A DNA stretch of 64,000 bases from DUPQ01 sp022706885 (GTDB lineage Bacteria; Bacillota; Clostridia; DUPQ01), in contig JAKJBR010000005.1 of assembly GCA_022706885.1 (NCBI GenBank), positions 1 through 64,000 of the forward strand. Reading direction: 5' to 3'. The translations under genes and the position numbers were made by a program. Below are positions 1 to 8,691 of this stretch, piece after piece. The first letter of the stretch is position 1, and the number at the start of each line of letters is the position of its first letter. The notes below the pieces were generated by a model. The model was not told the DNA's origin, searched no databases, and saw nothing but the letters and a program-made list of their open reading frames with translations.

Positions 1-164
1 TAAGTAATACTAAACTCAACTGTTATTATATGACCTTTTCACCAAGTGTCAATAAGATAATGAAAATATTATTTTTAATCGGTATGCCGCATATTGATTT
101 TGCACATACATTGCGCAAAGGATAAAGTAATACTGTTTGATTAAGTGAACACTGCTACATAGTA

Positions 165-190
165 AAAGTCACCCCTCTCGGAATGACTTT
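165..190 (-). terminator. Possible weak terminator after the LarA-like gene
   Basis: Positions 165-171 (aaagtca) and 184-190 (tgacttt) form a perfect 7-bp stem with a 12-base loop, about 60 bases beyond the stop of the LarA-like gene. Read on the minus strand only four T follow, so termination would be weak. The rest of positions 1-252 is AT-rich with no reading frame or RNA gene that I recognise. Confidence 0.35.
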
Positions 191-252
191 AAGACTATAT
201 CTGCTTATTCTTATATATTAATTTGTAAACTTACAAAACAGCTTAGACTATA

Positions 253-1536
253 TCACTGTTCTTCAAACTTCTTCCTTGAAGACCATAAACCTAAAGCGGG
301 ATTGGAAATGTAGAATATTTTTTCTCCGTTCACATAATTGAATCCGTCCTTAAGTTTTTTAGGGTCATATTTCTTTACCGTTTCATCATAATCGAGATAC
401 TTGAAATTGGCCTTTTCAATTTCTTCTTTTGTCATATGCCTTACTGCATAAGATATATTGAACTTTCCGTCACTGGACCCGTGAATTATATGTGCGGCTA
501 CCGACAGATTATTCTTCAAATCGTCATTTTCATCGACTTTTTTCAGAATGTTCTCTCTTCCTATATATCCGTACTTCCTTATAAGTCTGTCGTTTTCGTC
601 GTCTTCACCGAAACGTTTTACCTCGGGAGCAAGAATGATAAGTTCCCCGCCTTCGGCAATGGCCATTCTGGTTCGGTATATTGCCTTGTTTCCCACCCAG
701 GTGGTCTTAAATTCTCTTTCATCAAGATAAACCACCATTTTTTCAGGTTCTTCATCCAGGAATGTGAAGTTTTTCTCCAGACTGTCTTTCACGCCCGCTT
801 CAAAAGCATCCCGACCGTTTCCCGCATACAATGCATGAATATCGGCTGACGGTCCGTTCTGAGTTGTTACGGTAAGTATATAGAAAAGCGGAAAGGAAGA
901 TAAGTATTTCTCCTGAGCATAATCAAATACTTTTCTTACCGGGCTGTGGTCTCTTCCCATCATTCTCTCCATTCCGTAGAATGCTCCGAGCATGTGAGAT
1001 TTGTTTATCATATTGTTGCCGCCTATTCCCACAACAATATTCTTGGTATAGTTTGCCATGCCCACAACTTCATGAGGTACCACCTGACCGACGGAAATAA
1101 TGAGGTCGTATGTCTTGTCCAAAAACATTTTATTTACTTCCACATCCATCTTCTCATTTACCAGCCCTTCGGATACTTCATTTACGAATTCCTTCGGAAC
1201 TTCCCCTATCTTCACGACATCGTTTTTCCAGTCATGAACGAAAAACCTGTCATGAGGAATGCCTTCAAACATATCGTTCAGTTCCTTTTCTGTCATGGGC
1301 ATATGTGTTCCCAGGGCAGGTAATATGTTTACTGTACAGCTGTCTTTAAGCTTGGCATAAAGCATGGAAGTAATTTTCCCGGACATGGAATAGAACCTGG
1401 TAAAATCCGGCGGGACAATCAGTATTTTCTGCACTTTTTTACCCGCTGTGAATCTTGACAAGGTTTCATCTAAGTACTTACTAAGTTCACTATCCGAAAT
1501 GGGTTTATTACCTGCTCTTTTTATTAAAGCTTTCAT
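253..1536 (-). CDS. LarA/DUF2088-family nickel-pincer racemase or epimerase homologue
   Basis: The 427-residue product matches the lactate racemase (LarA, DUF2088) family, which uses a nickel-pincer nucleotide to racemise or epimerise 2-hydroxy acids. Visible landmarks are PPDFTR (about 42-47), GTHMPMT with His78, and PHEVVGMANYTKN with His155 and Lys165 at the position of the cofactor-binding lysine. An ATG at 1536 is preferred because it lies one base past the stop of the upstream SDR gene; an extension to 1572 would overlap that gene. It is the last gene of a GH20-gnd-SDR-larA series. Substrate is unknown. The UxuB-like and Gnd neighbours suggest an aldonate such as gluconate/mannonate rather than lactate. 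The cofactor-making genes larB, larC and larE are not in this window. Confidence 0.8.
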   Translation of the reverse strand: MKALIKRAGNKPISDSELSKYLDETLSRFTAGKKVQKILIVPPDFTRFYSMSGKITSMLYAKLKDSCTVNILPALGTHMPMTEKELNDMFEGIPHDRFFVHDWKNDVVKIGEVPKEFVNEVSEGLVNEKMDVEVNKMFLDKTYDLIISVGQVVPHEVVGMANYTKNIVVGIGGNNMINKSHMLGAFYGMERMMGRDHSPVRKVFDYAQEKYLSSFPLFYILTVTTQNGPSADIHALYAGNGRDAFEAGVKDSLEKNFTFLDEEPEKMVVYLDEREFKTTWVGNKAIYRTRMAIAEGGELIILAPEVKRFGEDDENDRLIRKYGYIGRENILKKVDENDDLKNNLSVAAHIIHGSSDGKFNISYAVRHMTKEEIEKANFKYLDYDETVKKYDPKKLKDGFNYVNGEKIFYISNPALGLWSSRKKFEEQ

Positions 1537-1537
1537 G

Positions 1538-2389
1538 TTATACCCCGCTGTATGCCGAAAATCCTCCGTCAACCGGAAGAACCACTCCGTTTACAAAGCC
1601 GGAAGACCGCTCATCCACAAGATAAAGCAATGCCCCTATAAGTTCTTCGGGTTTTCCGAATCTGTCCATAGGAGTTGCTGCAAGTATCTTTCTGGATCTT
1701 TCGGTGAACGAACCGTCTTTATTAAGCAGCAAAGCTTCATTTTGCTTGGTTATAAAGAAGCCGGGGGCTATGGCATTTACTCTGATACCCACTTTGGAAA
1801 AATGCACGGCCAGCCACTGCGTGAAATTGGATACGGCGGCTTTGGCACCGGAATATGCCGGTATCTTAGTCAACGGCGTAAATGCATTCATAGAAGATAT
1901 GTTTATAATCGTACAACCTTCTCTGCCCACCATATCCTCAGCAAATACCTGTGTCGGAAGCAGTGTACCGATAAAATTGAGATTAAACACAAACTCCACT
2001 CCCTGAGGGTCAAGATTAAAGAATGTAACCAACCCTTCGGTATCCGTATCTTCGGGATAAAAATACTCTTTTGTGGTTGTTGCTCTGGGATTGTTGCCGC
2101 CCGCTCCGTTTATAAGTATGTCGCATTTTCCCAACTTTTTATTAACTGCGGCTTTGGCTTCCAGAAGACTCTGTTTTTCCAGTACATTGGCTTTAACAGG
2201 TATGGTTATTCCGCCTTTACCGTTAATCTCGTCGGAAACTTTTTTGGCTGCATCATAATTAAGGTCCAAAAGTGCAACTTTTGCACCTGCTTCGGCAAGA
2301 GCTTCTGCAAACATGGAACATAATACTCCTCCGGCACCTGTAACCACAACAACCTTATTTTTTAAATTAATCTTGAATGGTAATTTCAT
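1538..2389 (-). CDS. uxuB: SDR oxidoreductase, UxuB/YjmF-type D-mannonate oxidoreductase
   Basis: This 283-residue short-chain dehydrogenase carries an altered Rossmann motif TGAGGVLCSMFAEALAEAG (about 17-35), NGAGGN, catalytic Ser in INISSMNAF and the YxxxK pair in PAYSGAKAA. Together with the insertion after NNPRATT, these features resemble the Gram-positive SDR-type mannonate oxidoreductases (B. subtilis YjmF/UxuB), which interconvert D-mannonate and D-fructuronate with NAD(P)H. It lies 11 bases after gnd and one base before the LarA-like gene, so the three are surely co-transcribed. The family match comes from memory, and another polyol or aldonate substrate is possible. Confidence 0.75.
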   Translation of the reverse strand: MKLPFKINLKNKVVVVTGAGGVLCSMFAEALAEAGAKVALLDLNYDAAKKVSDEINGKGGITIPVKANVLEKQSLLEAKAAVNKKLGKCDILINGAGGNNPRATTTKEYFYPEDTDTEGLVTFFNLDPQGVEFVFNLNFIGTLLPTQVFAEDMVGREGCTIINISSMNAFTPLTKIPAYSGAKAAVSNFTQWLAVHFSKVGIRVNAIAPGFFITKQNEALLLNKDGSFTERSRKILAATPMDRFGKPEELIGALLYLVDERSSGFVNGVVLPVDGGFSAYSGV

Positions 2390-2400
2390 TTCCCGCCTCC

Positions 2401-3849
2401 TTACGCGTTATATGTAGATGCGGATGTCTCTCCGCCCCTTCCCGTCCAGTTTGTGTGATAGAATACTCCTCTTTCACTGTCGATTCTTTCATATGTATGT
2501 GCACCGAAATAGTCTCTTTGTGCCTGTAATAAATTCGCCGGCAATCTCTCGCTTCTGTAACCGTCGTAATATGTCAGTGCGGCGGCAAATGCCGGTATGG
2601 GAATGCCGTTAAGAGCACATACCGATACTATCTTCCTTAAACTTTGATGACACTCATCGGCCTTTTGTTTGAAGAAAGGATCCAACAAAAGATTGGATAT
2701 TTCGGGATTGTTATCATATGCCTGCTTTATCTTACCCAAGAATGCCGAACGGATAATGCATCCGCCTCTCCACATAAGGGCTATGCCTCCGTAATTAAGG
2801 TGCCAGTCATAAGATGCTGCAGCGGCTTTCATCAATGCGTAACCCTGTGCGTAAGACACTATCTTGGAGAGATAAAGAGCTTTTCTCAAATCTTCTATAA
2901 AAGCATCATGTTTTTCATTAAACGACACGGTAGGACCGTTAAGAATGCGGCTTGCTTCAACCCTTTCATCTTTCATAGCGGATAAGCATCTTGCAAACAC
3001 CGCTTCGGTTATGAGGGTAAGGGGTACGCCTTCGTCCAATGCGGAAATCGCTGTCCATTTACCTGTACCCTTCTGTCCCGCTTTATCTAAAATCTTTTCC
3101 ACCAACGGCTCTTTGTTTTCCTTAAATGCCAGTATATCCGCAGTTATCTCTATAAGATAGGAATTCAGTTCCCCTTCATTCCATTTGGCAAAAACATTAT
3201 GCATACTGTCGGTATCCATACCTACAAGAGTCTTCATTATGTTATATGCCTCGCAGATAAGTTCCATGTCACCGTATTCAATACCGTTATGAACCATCTT
3301 TACAAAATGACCGGCTCCGTTTTCACCTACCCAATCGCAACAGGGTGTGCCGTCTTCCACTTTGGCGGCTATGGACTGGAAAATATCCTTTACATGAGGC
3401 CATGCGCTTTCACTGCCTCCCGGCATCAAAGAAGGACCTGTCAGGGCGCCTTCTTCCCCGCCGCTCACTCCCGTACCGATATACATAAGACCGGCAGCTT
3501 CCACTCTTTCGGTTCTTGCTATGGTATCGTTGAAATTGGAATTTCCGCCGTCAATTATAATGTCATTCTTATCCAGAAGAGGTATCAGTTGATCTATCAT
3601 ATTGTCCACCGGTGCACCGGCTTTTACCATAATCATAACTTTTCTGGGTTTTCTCAAACTGTCTACAAGCTCAGAAAGACTGTAACAACCTATAATATTC
3701 TTACCTTTCGCTCTTGTCTGAACGAATTTTTCCACCTTTTCCACCGTTCTGTTGTACACAGCCACGGTAAATCCCTTACTCTCCATGTTGAGCACCAAAT
3801 TTTCGCCCATTACGGCAAGGCCTATAAGGCCGATATCAGCTTTTTTCAT
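2401..3849 (-). CDS. gnd: 6-phosphogluconate dehydrogenase, decarboxylating
   Basis: The full-length 482-residue enzyme oxidises and decarboxylates 6-phosphogluconate to ribulose 5-phosphate and CO2 with NADP+ in the pentose phosphate pathway. It has the N-terminal nucleotide motif GLIGLAVMGENLVLN (about 8-22), GGNSNFNDT, the substrate motif VSGGEEGALTGPSLMPGG, the catalytic Lys-His-Asn segment in HFVKMVHNGIEYGDM, and the C-terminal YHTNWTGRGG tail of the homodimer. The ribosome site AAAGGG precedes the ATG. It sits between the hexosaminidase gene and the SDR gene, and its grouping with aldonate enzymes suggests a role in gluconate use as well as housekeeping. Confidence 0.96.
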   Translation of the reverse strand: MKKADIGLIGLAVMGENLVLNMESKGFTVAVYNRTVEKVEKFVQTRAKGKNIIGCYSLSELVDSLRKPRKVMIMVKAGAPVDNMIDQLIPLLDKNDIIIDGGNSNFNDTIARTERVEAAGLMYIGTGVSGGEEGALTGPSLMPGGSESAWPHVKDIFQSIAAKVEDGTPCCDWVGENGAGHFVKMVHNGIEYGDMELICEAYNIMKTLVGMDTDSMHNVFAKWNEGELNSYLIEITADILAFKENKEPLVEKILDKAGQKGTGKWTAISALDEGVPLTLITEAVFARCLSAMKDERVEASRILNGPTVSFNEKHDAFIEDLRKALYLSKIVSYAQGYALMKAAAASYDWHLNYGGIALMWRGGCIIRSAFLGKIKQAYDNNPEISNLLLDPFFKQKADECHQSLRKIVSVCALNGIPIPAFAAALTYYDGYRSERLPANLLQAQRDYFGAHTYERIDSERGVFYHTNWTGRGGETSASTYNA

Positions 3850-3937
3850 ATCTAACCCTTTCTGTTTTCAGGTATATAACATACCGTATTCAACTATGTA
3901 TTTTATAATACAACCGCCTTTTTGTCCATTGATGCGC

Positions 3938-5386
3938 TTACTTTCTAAGTGCTTTCACAGTCTCTTTGTTGTACATATTGTATGCAAATTTGATTACCTG
4001 TTTAGCCGATTGGAAAAAGCCCGGATCCCACTGCGATTCTTCTGAATATTTTAATCCCATCTCTTCTATCATTCGTATCACGTAAGTAAGTCTGAGTTTA
4101 AAATCGACATAATCCTTTTTATCCCTGTTTGTCCAGCCTGTTTCCGCTACTGCAGCCATTCGCGGGAAACACATTTTACTCATATCCTCGAAATTATCAA
4201 TAAACTCCGTCCATACCGGTGTCTCCACTCCGATGATATTTTTTTTCATATTCTCATGAAGCTTGGAAGGTATAGGTTCATACATGTATGTTTTCTTAAG
4301 AGGTGTCATCCCCAAAGGATAATTAACATAGTAATGGAAGAAATCCGATACAATTACTTTACCGCCTTGTGAAGCTCTTATTGTACACTCATCATTCTTT
4401 TCCATCCAATTCTGAACAATTATACCTTTTTCCAGATTACCGCCGCGTAAGCTCTCGTTCCATGTTATGGCTTGTTTACCTTTCTTTTGCAGATGGTCAT
4501 ATATCCTGTTCAGCATATATCCCTGCAGCTGCTCGTAATTCTCCAACCCGAGCTCCCTCATCTTTTTATTGCAATGCGGACATTCTTTCCATCTGTCCTT
4601 GGGGGCTTCATCTCCGCCGATATGTATATATTCACCCGGGAAAATAGCAGTCATTTCATCTATGACATTAAATAAAAACTCATATACCTCTTCTTTTCCC
4701 GCACATAAGATATCCTTGAATATGCCCGCATGAGTGCGTACCGGTACTTCCTTACCTGTACAGGACAGGTGGGGATATGCGTGAAGGCAGGCTGACGAAT
4801 GACCGGGTATCTCTATTTCCGGTATTACATCAATACTCTTTTTTCTGCAATACTCCACAATATCCTTCATCTCTTCCTGAGTATAAAACCCGCCATACGG
4901 CTTAGGATTATAATACCTTCCGAAATTTGAATACGGTCTTTGCGAACCTTTTTCGGTAAGAAGAGGATATTTCTTTATCTCCATACGCCATCCCTGGTCT
5001 TCCGTAAGATGCCAGTGGAATTTATTAAACTTAAAAAGCGCAGCGGCATCAATCATCTTCTTCAGCTCTTCCACGGTAAAGAAATGCCTGCAGCAATCAA
5101 TTAGAAAACCTCTGTGGGAAAAAGCAGGTTTATCATGAATTGTAAGGTAAGGTATATTGCCGGAATAACCGAATTCCAGTTGTCTTAAAGTCTGATGTGC
5201 ATAGTTCTCTCCCGCTTTCGTGGAGCACTTAATTGTTGCTCCCTTAGCATCAATTACAATAGAGTATTCCTCGGCTGAATATTCCGAATCATATTCAACC
5301 GTAATGCTTTCCAATATGTTTCTTCTAAAGAAAAGTTTGTAATCAGTGTGAAACTCATTAGGCATGGGGACCAGATTAATGCTCAT
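3938..5386 (-). CDS. GH20 beta-N-acetylhexosaminidase
   Basis: The 482-residue glycoside hydrolase family 20 protein should release terminal N-acetylglucosamine or N-acetylgalactosamine by substrate-assisted catalysis. The Asp-Glu catalytic pair is in HIGGDEAPKDRW (Asp259-Glu260). Other family landmarks are FLIDCCRHFFTVEELK, HWHLTEDQGWR (about 124-134), EIEIPGHSSACL with His196, and VQNWMEKND. No signal peptide is visible, so it probably acts in the cytoplasm on imported or recycled amino-sugar glycans. The ribosome site GGAGGTTTAGC lies directly upstream. It leads the series ending in the LarA-like gene, with an 88-base gap before gnd that could hold another promoter. Confidence 0.92.
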   Translation of the reverse strand: MSINLVPMPNEFHTDYKLFFRRNILESITVEYDSEYSAEEYSIVIDAKGATIKCSTKAGENYAHQTLRQLEFGYSGNIPYLTIHDKPAFSHRGFLIDCCRHFFTVEELKKMIDAAALFKFNKFHWHLTEDQGWRMEIKKYPLLTEKGSQRPYSNFGRYYNPKPYGGFYTQEEMKDIVEYCRKKSIDVIPEIEIPGHSSACLHAYPHLSCTGKEVPVRTHAGIFKDILCAGKEEVYEFLFNVIDEMTAIFPGEYIHIGGDEAPKDRWKECPHCNKKMRELGLENYEQLQGYMLNRIYDHLQKKGKQAITWNESLRGGNLEKGIIVQNWMEKNDECTIRASQGGKVIVSDFFHYYVNYPLGMTPLKKTYMYEPIPSKLHENMKKNIIGVETPVWTEFIDNFEDMSKMCFPRMAAVAETGWTNRDKKDYVDFKLRLTYVIRMIEEMGLKYSEESQWDPGFFQSAKQVIKFAYNMYNKETVKALRK

Positions 5387-5489
5387 GCTAAACCTCCGAA
5401 ATTAACTGTATATATATTCTATCACAAAATAATAAGAGATTATTAGTCTGATAGTATAAAAGCAAATTTTTCAAAAAAAACATACACGC

Positions 5490-7031
5490 TTACCATGTCA
5501 TATCTGTCATGAAAAGTCCTTTATCCGTCAGTTCATACCGCTTATCGCACACTTCGTTTAGAAACTTTCTGTCATGGGAAACGGCGATTATGGTGCCTTT
5601 AAAACCTTTCAGTTTTTCACGTATCACGGGATTGGATAACGGACTTAAATTCCTTGTAGGTTCGTCCATCACAAGCACATTACATCCATCCAGTACTATT
5701 TTTAAAAGATAAAGTTTTGCTTTCTGTCCGCCGGACAAGCCGGAAATCGGACCAATCATTTCATCAGCGGTGAATTTCATACCTCCCATATACTGTCTTG
5801 CTTTAGTAATATCGGCTTTTGTTCCGCTCGGGGCAAGAAACTCAATACATGTAAGACTATTATCCATACTGTCGGTATAGTCCTGCGGCATATAGCCTAA
5901 ACGGATATTATTGTCCTGTACAATATGATTAAGTATCTGTCTCAATAAAGTAGTCTTACCTGCTCCGTTCTTTCCGTATATACCTATATGCTCCCCACCT
6001 TTAACATACAATTTCACATCGGCTGAAAGTACTATATCTCCTATCTTCAGATAATCCAATTCCATATCCAGTACCCTTTTTGATGTATTTATATATTGTC
6101 CGTCATAAAATCTTAAGAAAATCGCTTCTTCGGCATCGGAAAACTCCGTAAAATCTTCTTTTTCACGCATGAATCTTTTTTCCTGTGATTTAACCGACTT
6201 CATTTTCTTCTTCAGCAATCTTCCGCTTTCGGGATCCTGTCTGGATATGTTCTCCTGATCTTTCTCCACTTTATCATGAATCTTCTTCCAACGCTCCATC
6301 TGTTTTGCATATTCCGCTCTTTGCATGGAGGCAATCTGATCCTGTTTTTCCAGATTATATTTCCTCACTTTAATATATTCGGAGTAACTTAAGCGTGATA
6401 TTGTGTGGCTGCATTCACTTTTTCTTTTGTGCATTTCCATATGTAAGATAACATTAGCCGTGTTTTCAATAAGCATCTCATCATGGGACACATACATTAC
6501 CGGAATTCTACAGGTGTTTATAAAGGTCTCCAGCCATACAAGAGTATCTATATCAATATCATTGGTAGGTTCATCCAGTAGCAGCACATCCGGCGATGAT
6601 AGCAGTATAGATAAAAGCTGAATCTTTATCTTTTCTCCTCCGGAGAAGGTAGAAAGCAACCTTGCATAATCCTCTTTCCCCACTTCCAGCCCCAATTCCG
6701 TCAACAATCTTGCATATTGTCCGGCATTTTTTGCATCGGTTACATGAAATAAGGTAAAATATTCTCCCAATTTCCTGTTCAGATATTTATCTTCAAGCAA
6801 CTGTGGCAAATACCCTATAATACACCGTTTTTTAAAAACAGCACCTTCACAGACTGCATAATCAGAAATACTTTCGACATCATAAATTGCTCTAAGCAAA
6901 GTACTCTTGCCGTTGCCTTCCTCGCCTATTACAGCCACTTTGTCATTAGAGTTCAAATTGATGGTAAGCCTTTCTACCAAAGGTCTGCCGTCATTCTTCA
7001 TATATATGGATAAATCTTTAATCTGCAGCAT
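5490..7031 (-). CDS. ABC-F subfamily ATPase, ribosome-protection type
   Basis: The protein (513 residues from the preferred ATG at 7031) has two ABC ATPase domains and no membrane segment, typical of ABC-F translation factors. Domain 1 has GEEGNGKST, FSGGEKIKIQL and VLLLDEPTNDIDI. A charged linker rich in Lys and Arg follows, and domain 2 has GKNGAGKTT, LSGGQKAKLYLLK and VLVMDEPTRNLSPLS. The last motif resembles the antibiotic-resistance ABC-F branch (Lsa/Vga-like), which displaces ribosome-bound drugs. The start was chosen for GGGGGA four to five bases upstream; an extension to 7121 would run through the leader terminator. Drug specificity cannot be read from the sequence. The leader is described separately. 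Confidence 0.88.
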   Translation of the reverse strand: MLQIKDLSIYMKNDGRPLVERLTINLNSNDKVAVIGEEGNGKSTLLRAIYDVESISDYAVCEGAVFKKRCIIGYLPQLLEDKYLNRKLGEYFTLFHVTDAKNAGQYARLLTELGLEVGKEDYARLLSTFSGGEKIKIQLLSILLSSPDVLLLDEPTNDIDIDTLVWLETFINTCRIPVMYVSHDEMLIENTANVILHMEMHKRKSECSHTISRLSYSEYIKVRKYNLEKQDQIASMQRAEYAKQMERWKKIHDKVEKDQENISRQDPESGRLLKKKMKSVKSQEKRFMREKEDFTEFSDAEEAIFLRFYDGQYINTSKRVLDMELDYLKIGDIVLSADVKLYVKGGEHIGIYGKNGAGKTTLLRQILNHIVQDNNIRLGYMPQDYTDSMDNSLTCIEFLAPSGTKADITKARQYMGGMKFTADEMIGPISGLSGGQKAKLYLLKIVLDGCNVLVMDEPTRNLSPLSNPVIREKLKGFKGTIIAVSHDRKFLNEVCDKRYELTDKGLFMTDMTW

Positions 7032-7041
7032 AAAATCCCCC

Positions 7042-7075
7042 AAAAAAATCCGTATGTCATGGAATGAAAACGGAT
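7042..7075 (-). terminator. Leader terminator immediately before the ABC-F start
   Basis: On the minus strand, ATCCGT (7075-7070) pairs with ACGGAT (7053-7048). An inner TCAT/ATGA stem closes a three-base loop (TCC), and seven T follow (7048-7042). It lies between the promoter and the ABC-F gene, ending only ten bases before the start codon, with the ribosome site GGGGGA just after the T run. A terminator in this place implies conditional read-through. Confidence 0.75.
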
Positions 7076-7171
7076 GCTGCAATAAAACATATTTGACAGT
7101 TATAATCCTTATTCTTTCCAAGACATAATAAATACGGGTATCCCCTGTTATCTGTTATGTTTTGTCTCGAA

Positions 7172-7242
7172 TTAAAGAATCATTTCCTGCCTCTTTTCTT
7201 GAATATTATCTAAAAAATATCATTAAAACATCATATTGTCAA
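7172..7242 (-). promoter_or_regulatory. ABC-F promoter and three-codon upstream reading frame
   Basis: On the minus strand TTGACA (7242-7237), a 17-base spacer and TATTTT (7219-7214) predict transcription from about 7207. Some 24 bases later AGAGGCAGGAA precedes ATG ATT CTT TAA at 7183-7172, a possible three-residue leader (Met-Ile-Leu). The segment CCGTAT (7137-7132) could pair with ATACGG (7055-7050) in the terminator, giving a candidate antiterminator. Very short upstream frames with attenuators are known before ABC-F resistance genes such as Listeria lmo0919. The analogy is inferred and the antiterminator is not certain. Confidence 0.6.
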
Positions 7243-7263
7243 TCAGTCAACTCCCAAGTTTTA

Positions 7264-8334
7264 TTATTTCAACGCATGCAATGTCACTATTGCATACTGA
7301 CGCATCAGAAAATCATTCGGATGATTTATATTGTTGCCCGTCATGTGGTGATAGGGTTTAACATCTAAAAGTTTCTTGTGCAAAGTGGACATGTCCGATA
7401 CCGCAATATTACCCAACTCCTCTTTAACCTGATGCAAAACATGTACATACTCCTGTATGTAAAATGTTTTTCGTGTGAGATTGGGATTTGGGTAAGTTGT
7501 TGCGACTAAAACAACGGAACAATCGGAATTATCTTTTCTTATCTCGTAAATAATCTTATTAAGTCTCTCCTTAAAAGTAGCAGCATCCAATCCGCCGGCA
7601 TTCATACCGAAGGCTAAAAACACCATGTCAGGTCTGTAATTGCATACCAATTCCTGCACATTCTGCAGTCCCCATGTAATAGATGTTCCCGAAACCGCAG
7701 TGTTTACATACCTGATATTTCCTATACCGGAAAAATCCTGATCCTCTTCTATAACCTTCTCATAACCGTATCTCTTTTGTATACTTAAAGCGGTCAGTTT
7801 ATCCCACGAGGGAAGATACGGAGCCACATCCACCAAAGCGGAACTGTTCCAGCCGAAAGTTATGCTGTCTCCGAGGAACAACATATTCAGGTTTTCCTTT
7901 TTCCTCAATTTATCAAATACAACTAAATCGCCTTTAACAATCCCGGGGAAATATATATCGCTTTCCTTATGCTCATAAGTTACTACTATTTGCCTGTCAT
8001 GAAAATATGCTCCTTCATGCCAGACTGTAAAACCGAAATATGTTGAAAAAGCCTCACCTTCCTTTGGATTTATAGGGAAATAGTCATCATAATCCATAAC
8101 AAATATATTTCCGTTATCCTGTATCTTGAGCATTCCGTCCTGTAATAGATAATCGGTTCCTTCCACATAAGTAACGGTAAGAGCGGCATTTTTTACTGAA
8201 ATAATCTTTGTCGCTTTATATGCCAAAGGTTGTAAAGAAATACTGCCGTTTCGGTTTCTTACAACCATTATCGATTCATCATAAACTATATTACCTTCCC
8301 ATAACGGTATAAGATATTCATCAAGATTATACAT
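7264..8334 (-). CDS. SGNH/GDSL-family hydrolase with N-terminal beta domain
   Basis: The 356-residue protein has an N-terminal region of about 140 residues resembling a carbohydrate-esterase jelly-roll, followed by an SGNH hydrolase domain. The latter shows LFLGDSITFGWNS with the nucleophile near Ser157, the block-III segment LAFGMNAGG and a C-terminal NINHP histidine. Such proteins usually deacylate sugars or glycans, and no signal peptide is seen. The start at ATG 8334 is preferred because GAGG lies eight bases upstream; the GTG at 8343 overlaps that ribosome site. A TATAAT (8372-8367) lies about 33 bases upstream of the start. It is separated from the small upstream gene by a terminator. 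Confidence 0.8.
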   Translation of the reverse strand: MYNLDEYLIPLWEGNIVYDESIMVVRNRNGSISLQPLAYKATKIISVKNAALTVTYVEGTDYLLQDGMLKIQDNGNIFVMDYDDYFPINPKEGEAFSTYFGFTVWHEGAYFHDRQIVVTYEHKESDIYFPGIVKGDLVVFDKLRKKENLNMLFLGDSITFGWNSSALVDVAPYLPSWDKLTALSIQKRYGYEKVIEEDQDFSGIGNIRYVNTAVSGTSITWGLQNVQELVCNYRPDMVFLAFGMNAGGLDAATFKERLNKIIYEIRKDNSDCSVVLVATTYPNPNLTRKTFYIQEYVHVLHQVKEELGNIAVSDMSTLHKKLLDVKPYHHMTGNNINHPNDFLMRQYAIVTLHALK

Positions 8335-8380
8335 GCTTGTCACCTCTGCTTAAATGAATTGCTGATATTATATCATGAAA

Positions 8381-8408
8381 CAAAAAAGCGTGTCTTTATG
8401 CCTTTTTG
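8381..8408 (-). terminator. Terminator between the 31-residue gene and the SGNH gene
   Basis: On the minus strand CAAAAAGGC (8408-8400) pairs with GCTTTTTTG (8389-8381), nine pairs including one G-U, around a ten-base loop. The T run forms the 3' arm. It ends the transcript of the small gene at 8443-8538. Confidence 0.6.
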
Positions 8409-8442
8409 ATTGTGCATTATACGATTATTTTTTGATAGGTTA

Positions 8443-8538
8443 TTACTTCCATATTCCCGCAACTTTAGCTATAACAAAAAAGGGCCAGAATAGTATCATA
8501 AAAAACAGTTTCAATGTGTAAAATTGCTTAAGTGTCAT
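8443..8538 (-). CDS. 31-residue hydrophobic membrane peptide
   Basis: A short reading frame encodes MTLKQFYTLKLFFMILFWP followed by FFVIAKVAGIWK. It has one hydrophobic helix (about 10-25) flanked by lysines, so it is predicted to be a single-span membrane peptide. GGAGG at 8552-8548 lies nine bases before the ATG, a near-ideal ribosome site. It has its own promoter (8561-8589) and terminator (8381-8408), which argues that it is a real independent gene. I do not recognise the family. Single-span peptides of this size are often regulators of membrane complexes or toxins of type I systems, but no antisense RNA is visible. Confidence 0.65.
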   Translation of the reverse strand: MTLKQFYTLKLFFMILFWPFFVIAKVAGIWK

Positions 8539-8560
8539 TGTTCTTTTCCTCCGCATATCC

Positions 8561-8589
8561 ATTTTATCATCGCATGATTATGTGTACAA
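8561..8589 (-). promoter_or_regulatory. Promoter of the 31-residue gene
   Basis: On the minus strand TTGTAC (8589-8584), a 17-base spacer and TAAAAT (8566-8561) form a good sigma-A-type promoter. Transcription would begin near 8554, only about 16 bases before the start codon, giving a leader that is essentially just the ribosome site. Confidence 0.6.
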
Positions 8590-8691
8590 TATAAAATATC
8601 GTTACAATTTAGTCATGGTACGTATGTGTCCAAAAATATTCCCACTAATTATGTTTATAGGCTTAAAAATACTCAATCAACCCTGTAAAAA

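Noticed and set aside
1448..2323. Long plus-strand open frame of 291 codons opposite the uxuB and larA genes
   Set aside because: It is antisense to two clearly recognised genes, has no known motif or convincing ribosome site, and its composition is that of a complementary-frame shadow.
5410..5455. AT-rich hairpin between the ABC-F and GH20 genes as a terminator
   Set aside because: The stem is only A-T pairs with a poor T tail and cannot be separated from general AT-richness.
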